DNA from: Planctomycetota bacterium
GTDB lineage: Bacteria > Planctomycetota > PLA2 > JAEUHO01
Reading direction: 5' to 3'
Assembly (NCBI GenBank): GCA_020851795.1
Contig: JADZCA010000052.1
Span: 54,423 to 118,422 of the forward strand
Length of the DNA stretch: 64,000 nt
The notes below the pieces were generated by a model. That model was not told the origin of the DNA. It did not search any database and worked only from the letters and a program-made list of their open reading frames with translations. A program made the position numbers and the translations under genes. How positions within the stretch are numbered: position 1 is the stretch's first letter; every line of letters starts with the position of its first letter. Below are positions 22,901 to 29,997 of this stretch, one piece after another.

Positions 22901-24804
22901 CGCCCGGCACCGACCCCGTCGAGCTCGCGGGCGCGGCGCTCAGCGTGACGACGCCGGCCCGCGGCGCCGACCTCACCGTGTTCGACGCGCGCGTCGAGCC
23001 GTCGCGCGCCCGTGCGGGCGAGGCGGTGCGCGTCGTGGCGCGCGTCGGCAACGTCGGCGACGCGCGGACGCCCGCCACGAGCGTGCGCGTCGAGCTCGTC
23101 GACGGCGCGGTCGCGCGCCCCGTGGGCGGCGCGGACGTGCCGGCGCTCGCGCCCGGCCAGATCGTGGACGTCCGGGTGGACGTGCGCGTGCCGCGCGGCA
23201 CCGAGCCCGGGCGGGCGTGGCTCGTGGTGCGCGCCGACCCCGACGCGCGCAGCGGCGACGTCGAGCGCGGCAACGACGAGACGTGGGTGCATGTGGACGT
23301 CGCGGGCCGCCTCGACGGGGACGTGCGCCTCGGCCTCGGCTCGGTCGTGCGCACCGGGACGGCCGCCGCGGTGCCCGGCGGGTCGGTGGACCTGCGCGGC
23401 CGCGTCGAGAACCGCGGGGGCACGCGCGTGGACGACGCCGACGTCGAGGCGGTGCTCGTCGCGCGCGACGGGACGACGCGCTCGCTCGGTCGCCGCACGC
23501 TCGGCGCCTCGGTCGAGCGCGGCGGCGGCCTCGACTGGGCCGAGCGCTTCGCGCTCCCCGGTGACCTCGCGCCCGGCGCGTACGTGCTGCGGCTGCTGCT
23601 CGACCCCGACCGGCGCCTGCCGTGGGAGACGGGGAGCGAGGGCGACGCCGTCGCCGAGCTGCCCGTCGAGGTGTCGGCCGGCGCCGACGACGGCGTGGAC
23701 CTCGCCGCGGTGTCGCTCACGTCGGAGGCGCGCGGCCGCCCGACGTCGCGGCGCCTCGACCTCACCGCGATGGTGCTCAACCGCGGGCCCGGCGTGGCCC
23801 CCGCGTTCGACGTGACGCTCTACCTCGCGTCGAAGGACGCGGGCGGCCTGTGGCTGCCGCTGATGACGCGCCCGGTGCAGGGCGGCCTCGTCGGCGCGGG
23901 CGTGCAGACGCGCGCCGCGTTCTCGGTCGAGGTGCCCGAAGAGGTGCCCGAAGGCGAGTACCGCGCGGTCGTCGTCGTGGACCCCGACGCGCGCCTCGAC
24001 CTGCGCCGCCGCGCGGACAACACGACGACGCTCGACGTGCGCATCGGCACGGCGGCCTCGACCGCGCCGACGCCCGCGGCGCCGGGCGCGGGCGACACCG
24101 ACCTCGTGGTGGTGGACGTCTCCGCCCCGGCACGCCCGGTCGCGCCGGGCGCGGTCGCGTCGTTTCCGTGGCGTGTCGCGACGCGGCGCGCGGGGCCCGC
24201 GGCCCGCACCTTCCGCTGGGTGGTGTCGGCGCGCGGCCCGACGGGCGAGTGGGTCGAGTGGATGACGTCGGCCCCCGAGGCGATCCCGTCCTCGGGCGCG
24301 CACCGGACGGGCGCCGTCGCCGTGCCGGTGCCGGCCGACGCGGCCGCGCGCACGCACCTGCGCTTCGAGGCGCGGCCCGACGGGGGCTTCGACGCGGCCC
24401 CCGCCGACAACCTCGCGGAAACCGACCTCACCGTCGGCACCGATCCCGCCGCGCCCGCAGCGGGCGCCGAGGTGGCGCGGCTGCCGCTCGTGCTCGCCGC
24501 CCACCTCCCCTCGGCGACGCTGCCGCGCGACGTCGCCGCCTCGGCGACGTTCCTGCTGCAGCACGTCGCCGACGGCGCGGGCCCCGCCGTGCTCGAGGTG
24601 ACCCTCGAGGCGGGAGGGCAGCGCCTGCCGCTGGGCGAGTTCGACGTCCCGGCGGGGGTCGCCGCCACGCCGGTCGCGGTCAAGGCGCGGCTGCGCACGC
24701 CCTCGTCGGTCCCGGCGGGCGCGGCCACGCTCGTCCTCGTCGTTCGCGACGAGGCCGGCGCCGCCCGCGGCTCCGAGGTGCGGGTGAGCGTCTCGGTCCG
24801 CTGA
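19921..24804 (+). CDS. Giant secreted CARDB-repeat protein with two proline-rich linkers
   Basis: 1627 residues. A signal peptide (hydrophobic 9-22, cut near PSARAQDA) is followed by about eleven CARDB-like beta-sandwich repeats. Each opens with DL/NL-V and carries VRNEGRGPAP, VRNVGDGPAP, VGNVGDARTP or similar. Two Pro/Thr/Ala linkers (about 260-320 and 433-527), rich in APTPP, TPEP and PVPVP repeats, split the chain. The CARDB family is linked to cell adhesion and surface matrices, so an extracellular fibre or adhesin is likely. There is no sortase or PEP-CTERM tail. ATG 19921 has GGAG upstream, and TAGGGT at 19875-19880 may be the promoter. Long reading frames opposite it are composition artefacts. 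Confidence 0.85.
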   Translation: MSRRLSRLVVWTAVLVGAVRLAPPSARAQDAPRAAEGAATSATAVHPGSRFRVTATLPAGRVEEATVVGVLEPAAGGRLDVVTLGADRADRRTRAVEATCTVPADAPVGTLHWTVLVGRASLLPRVLPDLAAARAALGALASLPVVAPPNLAVTGLEVVGTARVGEPLVVRFTVTRTTPGPVGPARVGVRGAAGDVRRAADRDGRDLPLTWRDDGTATDTVELARPSRPGPFTAWAFVDFDGDVRSPRDDDERRLVVDVASAATESPTPATPPAPPTPSPAPTEPSPPPAPTPPAPTPPTPTPPAPTPPTPTPPAPTPEPAVATRVVSVTFRPATVAPGATLVVEAEARNDGHLPDTRSVGRVVLVDAQGHDVEVPGTLRFGTLTARRPRRASIEVGVPMDLAPGAYRVAVRLSRAGKPATAADGTAEATLTVSAPTPTPAPPPPAPAPTPPPAPTPTPEPTPTPEPTPVPAPIPTPEPPVPTPIPTPSPNPAPKPAPVPVPVPVPVPAPPPSPAPPPAPTPAPAPDLVARVRLEPAAPYAPGAVVPVPYTVRNEGRGPAPATTVALVLVAGGRERWLDEEPLAALAAGTEKRGQLRAELPGDVPAGPARLRVVVRAVAGEPDEGDNAAEVAVAIAVPRANLVVESVAADPAAAPPGATVRLVAVVRNVGDGPAPASVVAFATMRARSRESIDFGRADAPAVAPGRSVRVERTATVPADAVPQRWALAATADAAATVDETEEGDNVRVQGFGFEVVAPPPPAGSAVDLVAKGGEVEGGGDVEPAGAVRVRVRVANAGRVAAPAFDVAVLLSTRERPERRRDGWRGVVSEVARTTVPAGTAPGAEAVRVLDARLPAGLAPGRWYLLVVPDPAGAVDEPKRDEDLASVPVQLVGRAVVRAAEPTLRLEPAEVAPGARFAATATLRNDGNQASPAATLVLARPGGDGRGRRAPTDVVLATVPLAPLAPGEARAVRVEAAAPPDAPRGRARVSLRLVTPGTDPVELAGAALSVTTPARGADLTVFDARVEPSRARAGEAVRVVARVGNVGDARTPATSVRVELVDGAVARPVGGADVPALAPGQIVDVRVDVRVPRGTEPGRAWLVVRADPDARSGDVERGNDETWVHVDVAGRLDGDVRLGLGSVVRTGTAAAVPGGSVDLRGRVENRGGTRVDDADVEAVLVARDGTTRSLGRRTLGASVERGGGLDWAERFALPGDLAPGAYVLRLLLDPDRRLPWETGSEGDAVAELPVEVSAGADDGVDLAAVSLTSEARGRPTSRRLDLTAMVLNRGPGVAPAFDVTLYLASKDAGGLWLPLMTRPVQGGLVGAGVQTRAAFSVEVPEEVPEGEYRAVVVVDPDARLDLRRRADNTTTLDVRIGTAASTAPTPAAPGAGDTDLVVVDVSAPARPVAPGAVASFPWRVATRRAGPAARTFRWVVSARGPTGEWVEWMTSAPEAIPSSGAHRTGAVAVPVPADAAARTHLRFEARPDGGFDAAPADNLAETDLTVGTDPAAPAAGAEVARLPLVLAAHLPSATLPRDVAASATFLLQHVADGAGPAVLEVTLEAGGQRLPLGEFDVPAGVAATPVAVKARLRTPSSVPAGAATLVLVVRDEAGAARGSEVRVSVSVR

Positions 24805-25040
24805 CGTCGTCGCCGCCGGGGCCGCGCCGACGGCGCGGCCTCCGCGGACCTCGCCGACCTGGTCCCCCGGGGCGCCCCCCCCCGGGTCTTCGGTTCACCC
24901 GCCCCGCCCTCCGGGGCGGGTCCCCGCCCGCCCGCCCGCCCGCCCCGCGTCCGGTTCTCGGCGAGGCCCCTCGCCGCCCTTCCCACTTCCGTCTCCGCGG
25001 TCATTTCCGGCCCGTGTTCCGCCTCCGTCTCCACCCTTCC

Positions 25041-25056
25041 GACCGACCGGTCGGTC
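25041..25056. promoter_or_regulatory. Perfect 16-bp palindrome GACCGACCGGTCGGTC, operator-like
   Basis: The sequence equals its own reverse complement over 16 bp. Palindromes of the ACCGAC-GTCGGT type are common operators of TetR-family regulators. No TetR gene is nearby, so the assignment rests only on the motif. Confidence 0.35.
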
Positions 25057-25074
25057 TCCTTCGTCTCCGCCTAA

Positions 25075-25105
25075 GCGTAACTCGCTTGCTGCAAGCGAGT
25101 TACGC
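25075..25105. repeat. Perfect 14-bp inverted repeat with CTG loop
   Basis: Arms GCGTAACTCGCTTG (25075-25088) and its exact complement (25092-25105) flank CTG. It is notable for its A+T content in this genome. It could be a hairpin of a short transcript or a protein-binding site. Confidence 0.5.
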
Positions 25106-25244
25106 CTTGATCGAAAATCCACGGATTTCGCGAAACAAACCCCACCTCTTCTCCGTCTATTCCAGTGAGCAGACACAACCCGGCGGGTGAGCAAGAACCT
25201 CCTGCCCAACCCTCCCTCCGAAACGCTCGCTCGCCCCTCTGCCC

Positions 25245-25285
25245 GCGGCGCCCCTCCTGTGAAGGACGGGCGCCGCTTTCCTTTT
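25245..25285 (+). terminator. Intrinsic terminator on the plus strand
   Basis: A 9-bp stem GCGGCGCCC/GGGCGCCGC (25245-25253, 25268-25276) is followed immediately by TTTCCTTTT. It is 440 bp past the CARDB gene, so it may end that transcript or an unannotated short RNA. Confidence 0.6.
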
Positions 25286-25345
25286 CGGGACGCGTTCCCT
25301 CGGGCTCCGCGCCGCTGCGCTGCCCTAGGAGCCTAGAAGGGGAAA

Positions 25346-25403
25346 CGGGCGCTGCGCGCCGTTTCCCCGTAGGGGGCGTCGCCGCGGGCCTTCCCGCGGC
25401 GAC
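25346..25403. terminator. Two strong hairpins at the 3' side of thyX
   Basis: GGGGAAACGG pairs with CCGTTTCCCC across a G+C-rich loop in about 25340-25370. GTCGCCGCGGG/CCCGCGGCGAC (25378-25388 with 25393-25403) is a perfect 11-bp stem with loop CCTT. They lie between converging genes and may stop transcription from either side. Confidence 0.45.
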
Positions 25404-25421
25404 GGGCGCGCCCGCGCGGGG

Positions 25422-27035
25422 TCAGAGCACGCGGCGGTAGTCCTCCACGGCGAGCTTCCACACGCGCACGCCGCAGTACCGGTCGCCCTCGGGGCAGATC
25501 GGGGCCTCCTCAGCCATGGCGCGGAGCGCGCACGGGGGAAGCAGGAAGCGCCCGATGCGGCGGTTCACCTCGGCGATCTGCATCGCCTCGTCGCGGCTCG
25601 CCCGCCAGATCTCCTCCTGGGCGTTGTAGCAGAGCCGCATCTTGAGCTTGTGGTGGAGGTGGAGGAGGTCGGCGCTCTCGGTGAACCGGATCGTGACCGC
25701 GTTGGGGAGCAGGTAGGCGCGGTCCTCGTCGGAGACGCCGAGCGCGCGCAGGCGCCCGAGCGCCTCCCACGTCCGCTGCATGCTGCGGTCGTAGGCCCGC
25801 AGCGCGTCGTCGTCCTCGAAGAGGATCGCCGGCCGGACGAAGTCGGGGGCGTCGGAGAGGTAGGCGGGGAGGCAGGGGCGCGACGCCGGCGTCATGCGGT
25901 GGCGCTGGTCCTGGCTGTCGGCCGCGTGCGAGAGGCGCTTGCGGAAGGTGTAGGACGCGTGCGTCAGCGCGCGCGAGACCTTCGACAGCGTCGTCACGTT
26001 GAGGCTCTGCCCGAGCATCGGGTTCGACGACGGGTCCATCACCAGCGCGATCGCCGCGTCGTCGGGCAGCAGGCTGCGCGGCACGCCGAGCACCTCACGC
26101 ACGGCCGCGGCCACGCACTCCTCGTTGCGCGCCTTCCAGTCCACGAGCGTGCTCACGCGGCCGCCCATCGACGCGTCGAACTCCGCGACGAACCGGTCGC
26201 GCACCGAGCCCAGCGAGCGCTCGCCTCCCGTGGCGGCGGCGTAGAAGACGTGCTCGGGCGTCTCCGCCAGCGGGATCGGCTCCTCGAGGATCTGCGCGAA
26301 GAGCGGGTCGTGCGCCAGCAGCGCGTCCTTCATGCGCCCGACGACGAGCCGCTGCTCCTTCGGCGCGTCGTAGGCCTCGCACAGGCGCCAGTAGCGCAGC
26401 AGCGTGAGGCCGGACACGGTGTGGTAGAGGTACGCGTGCGTGGCGAGCGGCAGGACGTAGCGCGCGATCTCCTGCGCCTTCTTCTGCACCGCGCCCTTCC
26501 ACTTCTCCGCGCGCGGGCGGCGCGCCGGGAAGACGCGGAAGTACTCGCGCTCGACCACCGGCGTGAGCAGCTCGATCAGCTCGTGGTAGTCGTCCATCTG
26601 CCGCTGCGCGGCGGCCTCGTAGACGGCGAGCGCCTCGCCCGAGAGCGAGGGGACGGCGAAGTTGCCCGCCTTCACCTCGACGTAGCGCTGGCTGACCTGC
26701 TCGGAGTTGTAGAAGGGGTGCGCGTGGAGGAACGACCAGAGGAACTGGCGCGAGACGCCGTCGAGCGCGAACTGGAAGTGCGCGTGCTGCAGCGTCGTGT
26801 GGTGGCCCGCTTGGTAGATCGACTTCGCGATCCGGTCGCGCATCGCGACCCGGGCCGCGCGCTTGTCCTCGGGCAGGTCGGGCGTGCCCGAGACCTCCTC
26901 GGTCGCCACGATGCCGCGCGCGGAGTAGCAGGTGCGCGCCGTCGCGACGGCGTTCTCGTACGGCCTCGGGAACGCGTTCACGAGGCGGACGACGGGCTCG
27001 CGGGAGAGGAGCGGGACGGCCGTCGGCATGACCAC
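25422..27035 (-). CDS. thyX: FAD-dependent thymidylate synthase, two-domain long form
   Basis: 537 residues, about twice a canonical ThyX, with two ThyX-like halves. ThyX methylates dUMP to dTMP using FAD, NADPH and methylene-THF. The N-terminal half keeps an incomplete motif, SFLHAHPFYNSEQVSQRYVE. The C-terminal half has SHAADSQDQRHRMTPASRP, then YLLPNAVTIRFTESADLLH and HHKLKMRLCYNAQEEIWR. The catalytic residues therefore seem split over both halves, as in long ThyX forms from other bacteria. GTG 27035 is chosen because GGAGG (27043-27047) lies 7 nt upstream. TATACG near 27060-27065 may be the -10 box. No thyA is present here. Confidence 0.93.
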   Translation of the reverse strand: MVMPTAVPLLSREPVVRLVNAFPRPYENAVATARTCYSARGIVATEEVSGTPDLPEDKRAARVAMRDRIAKSIYQAGHHTTLQHAHFQFALDGVSRQFLWSFLHAHPFYNSEQVSQRYVEVKAGNFAVPSLSGEALAVYEAAAQRQMDDYHELIELLTPVVEREYFRVFPARRPRAEKWKGAVQKKAQEIARYVLPLATHAYLYHTVSGLTLLRYWRLCEAYDAPKEQRLVVGRMKDALLAHDPLFAQILEEPIPLAETPEHVFYAAATGGERSLGSVRDRFVAEFDASMGGRVSTLVDWKARNEECVAAAVREVLGVPRSLLPDDAAIALVMDPSSNPMLGQSLNVTTLSKVSRALTHASYTFRKRLSHAADSQDQRHRMTPASRPCLPAYLSDAPDFVRPAILFEDDDALRAYDRSMQRTWEALGRLRALGVSDEDRAYLLPNAVTIRFTESADLLHLHHKLKMRLCYNAQEEIWRASRDEAMQIAEVNRRIGRFLLPPCALRAMAEEAPICPEGDRYCGVRVWKLAVEDYRRVL

Positions 27036-27122
27036 GAGACCACCTCCGGGCGGGCGACCCGTATAGCCGACCCTGGGGACGCGATCCGCCCCCGCCGCCC
27101 CGTCGGCGGGGCCCGCCGTCGG

Positions 27123-27128
27123 TACCGT
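27123..27128 (+). promoter_or_regulatory. -10 box TACCGT, leaderless arrangement (O-methyltransferase)
   Basis: TACCGT ends 6 nt before ATG 27135, and the six bases AGCCCC hold no ribosome binding site. Confidence 0.45.
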
Positions 27129-27134
27129 AGCCCC

Positions 27135-27791
27135 ATGGCGATCCTCGATCCGGCCGTCGACGCGTTCCTGCTCGCGCACGTCCCCGACCGCGACGACGAG
27201 CTGAAGGCGATGGAGGCGTGGGCCCGGGAACGGCGGTTCCCGATCGTCGGGCCGGCCGTCGGGGCGCTGCTCGAGGTGCTCGCGCGCTCGATCGGGGCCC
27301 GCCGCGTCCTCGAGCTGGGCTCGGGCTTCGGCTACTCCGCGGCCTGGTGGCTCCGGGGGATGCCGCCCGACGGCAAGGTCGTGCTCACCGACCTCGACCC
27401 GGACCTCGTCGCCCGGGGCACCGCCCACCTCGAACGACTCGGCCACCGGGGCCGGTTCGGCTACGAGGTCGGCGAGGCCATCGAGACCCTCCGACGTGCG
27501 CGCGGCCCGTTCGACGTCGTCTACTGCGATGTGGACAAGGAGGGCTATCCCGACGTGGTCGAGCCCGCGGTCGAACGCCTGCGCCCCGGCGGCCTCCTCG
27601 TCACCGACAACGCCCTCTGGGGCGGCGACGTCGCCGACCCGGCGGTGCACGACCCGGCCACCGAGGCGATCCGCGTCTACGTCGAGCGCGTCTCGACGCA
27701 CCCCCTGCTGCGGACGACGGTGCTGCCGCTGCGCGACGGCGTGGCCGTCAGCGTGCGACTGCCCGACACGGGCGCGCGCGCCACCCGCTGA
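27135..27791 (+). CDS. SAM-dependent O-methyltransferase (family 3, catechol-type fold)
   Basis: 218 residues. It belongs to the small cytoplasmic O-methyltransferases related to COMT and CCoAOMT. The SAM site is VLELGSGFGYSAAWWLR with the acidic VVLTDLDPDL. The metal-binding Asp pair appears in DVVYCDVDKEGYPDVVE and VTDNALWGGDV. The C-terminal VLPLRDGVAVSVR closes the fold. The length is typical. It is divergent from thyX, with 99 bp between their starts. The acceptor substrate is unknown, and no biosynthetic partner is adjacent. Confidence 0.9.
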   Translation: MAILDPAVDAFLLAHVPDRDDELKAMEAWARERRFPIVGPAVGALLEVLARSIGARRVLELGSGFGYSAAWWLRGMPPDGKVVLTDLDPDLVARGTAHLERLGHRGRFGYEVGEAIETLRRARGPFDVVYCDVDKEGYPDVVEPAVERLRPGGLLVTDNALWGGDVADPAVHDPATEAIRVYVERVSTHPLLRTTVLPLRDGVAVSVRLPDTGARATR

Positions 27792-28126
27792 ATACCGCAT
27801 CGGAACGGGGGTTCCCGACGATCCGCTCCCGGAGCGGGTCCCGCGGCGCCGGCGAACCTCGTGATTTCCGCGTCGGAGCGATGGTTGGCGAGAGGGTCGA
27901 TCGGCCCCGAATCAAGGAATTCCGGCCCCGATCGCGCGTCCGTCGGCGAATCCCGGCGAAACGGATTTCTTCTGCGCGTCCCCCCCACGTGCTACGGTTC
28001 TCGCGTATTCGGGCGGCAAACGGCTCGGGAAGCGATTCTCGACCGACCCGCCGGGTCGCCGCGGTTGCCTTGGAAGGCCGCAGAGACCCTCGTTCCACCC
28101 CTTCCAAGGTGAGAGCTTTCCCGAAC
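27792..28126 (+). promoter_or_regulatory. 335-bp upstream region of the histone-fold gene, A+T-rich for this genome
   Basis: It has no gene. The segment 27860-28035 has many A/T triplets (GAATCAAGGAATTCC, GGATTTCTTCTGC, GTGCTACGGTTCTCGCG), expected of a strong promoter region. TACGGT or TATTCG in 28000-28012 could be -10 boxes, but neither is certain. A regulatory inverted repeat follows. Confidence 0.35.
28068..28109 (+). promoter_or_regulatory. 10-bp inverted repeat that can hide the histone-gene ribosome binding site
   Basis: CCTTGGAAGG (28068-28077) and CCTTCCAAGG (28100-28109) are perfectly complementary, with 22 nt between. The right arm contains the AAGG of the Shine-Dalgarno-like AAGGTGAG preceding ATG 28127. 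Folding would sequester it, suggesting translational control or autoregulation. Confidence 0.5.
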
Positions 28127-28333
28127 ATGGCCAAGGCGAAGAAGGCGGGCAAGGGCGGCGGCGGCAACATGGTCGTCGCGTCGAAGGTCAAGGACGCGGT
28201 CCGTGGCGCCGGCGTGCGCGCGGCGGGCGACCTCGTGGACGCGGTGAACGCCGCGGTCGGCGGCCTCCTCAAGGCCGCGATCGGCCGCTGCAAGGCGAAC
28301 GGCCGCGGGACGGTCCGGCCGCAGGACCTCTAG
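28127..28333 (+). CDS. Bacterial histone-fold DNA-binding protein
   Basis: 68 residues. After a basic Lys/Gly-rich tail (MAKAKKAGKGGGGN) comes a single histone fold: VVASKVKDAVRGAGVRAAGD, then LVDAVNAAVGGLLKAAIGRC, then KANGRGTVRPQDL. The closing GRGTVRPQDL holds the Arg...Asp pair of the histone RD clamp. Archaeal histones and the bacterial histones of Bdellovibrio and other phyla share this layout. Here it probably coats or bends the chromosome as a dimer. It is monocistronic, with a hairpin-prone leader and a clear terminator, as expected for a highly expressed nucleoid protein. Tail length and the Gly run are unusual. Confidence 0.85.
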   Translation: MAKAKKAGKGGGGNMVVASKVKDAVRGAGVRAAGDLVDAVNAAVGGLLKAAIGRCKANGRGTVRPQDL

Positions 28334-28358
28334 AACTCGGAGTACGTGATCGTGGCGA

Positions 28359-28395
28359 GGGGCGGCGGCCTACGGGCCGTCGCCCCTTGTCGTTG
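28359..28395 (+). terminator. Intrinsic terminator of the histone-fold gene
   Basis: A 12-bp stem with one G-U pair (28359-28370 with 28375-28386) and loop TACG is followed by TTGTCGTT. It begins 25 bp after the stop codon. Confidence 0.7.
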
Positions 28396-28402
28396 ATGGT
28401 GC

Positions 28403-28880
28403 GGCCGGACCGGGTTTGCTGCGCGCGCAGTTCGGCTCCGCGGCGACGCACGGCGCCGGTCGGAAGGCGCCTCGGCTTGACGGCGGCACGGGACGTAGCT
28501 CGGAACGACCCGCCTCGCTCCGCCGTGCGCGCGGGAGGAGCGACGGGCCCCGATCGTCGGGAGACGGAACCCCTCGCGAGGGCCGGACCCGGTTTGCTAC
28601 GCGCGCAGTTCGGCTTCGCAGCGACGCACGCCGCCGGTCGGAAGGCGCCTCGGCTTGACGGCCACGCGGGGCGTAGGTCGGAACGACCCGCCTCGCTCCG
28701 CCGTGCGCGCGGGAGGAGCGACGCGCCCCGAACGTCGGAAGACGGGGCGCCCAGCGGACGGAGTGCGTGCTTCGCGCGCAGTTCGGCTTCGCGGCGACGC
28801 ACGGCGCCGGTCGGAAGGCGCCTCGGCTTGACGGCCACGCGGGGCGTAGGTCGGAACGACCCGACGCGCTCCGCGGTGCC
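28403..28880. repeat. Three tandem copies of a ~175-bp non-coding repeat
   Basis: Unit starts are about 28403, 28581 and 28754 (periods 178 and 173, measured on GCGCGCAGTTCGGCT). Shared blocks include GTCGGAAGGCGCCTCGGCTT and GTCGGAACGACCCG, followed in copies 1 and 2 by the identical GCCTCGCTCCGCCGTGCG; copy 3 is truncated. Neither strand gives a credible protein (Arg/Ser/Pro-rich frames only) and the period is not kept in codons. Confidence 0.8.
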
Positions 28881-28973
28881 ATTCCGATTCAACGGTTCCC
28901 GCGCACGCGGCGAGATCCGCCCGGCTGCGCGACGCGCGAACCCGACGCCGTCGGCCCCCTCGGTCCGGCCCTA

Positions 28974-29037
28974 TGAAATGAGCGGCGCGGAAGGCTCCCC
29001 GCGACGCGGAACGCCCTCCGACGCGCCGCTCATTTCA
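28974..29037. terminator. Perfect 16-bp inverted repeat containing the DppA-like stop codon
   Basis: TGAAATGAGCGGCGCG (28974-28989) pairs exactly with 29022-29037, with a 32-nt spacer. The right arm includes the TGA stop (29030-29032) of the minus-strand peptidase gene, so the hairpin would form at the very end of that mRNA. Confidence 0.55.
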
Positions 29038-29884
29038 AGAAGGAGCCGTCCTCCCGGAGCGCCTCCTCGAGGCCGCGCCAAAGGTCGCGGGCGCACGAAG
29101 GGACGTCCGGGCCCGCGTAGCGCACGCAGCGGTCCGAGATCGGCACCCCCAGCCCCGTGTCGAGCGCACGCTGCGCCATCTCGCGCCGGTGGAACTCGAC
29201 GTCCATCGCCACCGGCGGCGTCGTCGTCCACGGACGACGACCCGCCCGCGCACGCACCGCCCGCTCCGCCGCGTCGCGGATCATCGACCGCGTGCGCTTG
29301 GGCGCGAGCGTCGCGCACGCCGACGGCCCCAGCACCCGCTTCACCTCCACCGTCTCGAGGTCCGCCCCGAGGTCCGCCTTCGCCTCCCGCACCACGTCGT
29401 CCGCCCCCGTCACGAGGACGACCGGCGTCCCGTAGTGCCCCACGATCGCCGCGTCGAGCAACGTCTCGCCCGCCGGCTTGCCCTGCAACCGGATCTCGTG
29501 GACCAGCATCCCCACCCACGTGTGCGAGAGCAGCCCACCCGGCGTCCCCGCCCGGCTGTGGAAGCCGACCAGCATCGCCGCCGCAAAGCCCCCCTCCTCG
29601 ATCCCCGTCACCTGCACCAGCGGCTTGTTGCGCGCCTGCGCCGGCCCCACCACCAGCCGCGCCGCCTCGTGCAGCTCGTCGAGGAGGATGTTGCGCATGT
29701 TGCCGTGGCCGTCGTTGACGTAGACCTCCGTCGCCCCCGCCGCCACCGCCCCCTCCACCGCCGCGTTCACGTCGCTCGTCAGCCAACGACGGGCCCGCTC
29801 GTAGTCGTTGCCCCCGGGGAGCAGGTGCTCGCGGTGCGCGACGCCCGTCGCGCCCTCCATGTCCACGGCGATGAAGATCTTCAT
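29030..29884 (-). CDS. dppA: M55-family D-aminopeptidase, DppA-like
   Basis: 284 residues. M55 enzymes remove N-terminal D-amino acids from peptides, using a zinc centre in a decameric ring. The start MKIFIAVDMEGATG contributes the metal-binding Asp8 and Glu10, NDGHGNMRN a metal-site His, and LVGFHSRAGTPGG the second His region. LVTGADDVVREAK and HTWVGMLVHEIRLQG also fit. ATG 29884 is chosen over upstream starts because the conserved protein begins there. TAGGCT ends 7 nt before it. It probably recycles cell-wall or dietary D-peptides; no peptide transporter is adjacent. Confidence 0.9.
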   Translation of the reverse strand: MKIFIAVDMEGATGVAHREHLLPGGNDYERARRWLTSDVNAAVEGAVAAGATEVYVNDGHGNMRNILLDELHEAARLVVGPAQARNKPLVQVTGIEEGGFAAAMLVGFHSRAGTPGGLLSHTWVGMLVHEIRLQGKPAGETLLDAAIVGHYGTPVVLVTGADDVVREAKADLGADLETVEVKRVLGPSACATLAPKRTRSMIRDAAERAVRARAGRRPWTTTPPVAMDVEFHRREMAQRALDTGLGVPISDRCVRYAGPDVPSCARDLWRGLEEALREDGSFLK

Positions 29885-29891
29885 GGGGGGG

Positions 29892-29897
29892 AGCCTA
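29892..29897 (-). promoter_or_regulatory. -10 box TAGGCT, leaderless arrangement (DppA-like gene)
   Basis: It is separated from ATG 29884 by seven C residues only. No ribosome binding site can fit. Confidence 0.55.
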
Positions 29898-29997
29898 CCC
29901 GCGCCGTGCCGACGGTCGGAAGGGACGACGCCCCCGTCCCCCTTCCCGCAAGCCGCCCCGCCACCGCACAATGGCGGGCTCGCCCGGACCCCCAACC

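Larger units (their letters stand above)
24805..25421. other. 617-bp intergenic region, unusually A+T-rich in its middle, with several hairpins
   Basis: Between the convergent CARDB and thyX genes, the stretch about 25070-25240 is much richer in A and T than its surroundings. It contains a TetR-operator-like palindrome, a 14-bp perfect hairpin and three terminator-like hairpins, listed separately. No convincing protein gene is visible. A short non-coding RNA in 25070-25290 is possible. Confidence 0.4.

Noticed and set aside
28403..28880. Arg/Ser-rich repeat protein encoded by the 175-bp tandem repeats
   Set aside because: The periods (178, 173) shift the frame, and no start, ribosome binding site or protein-like sequence is present.
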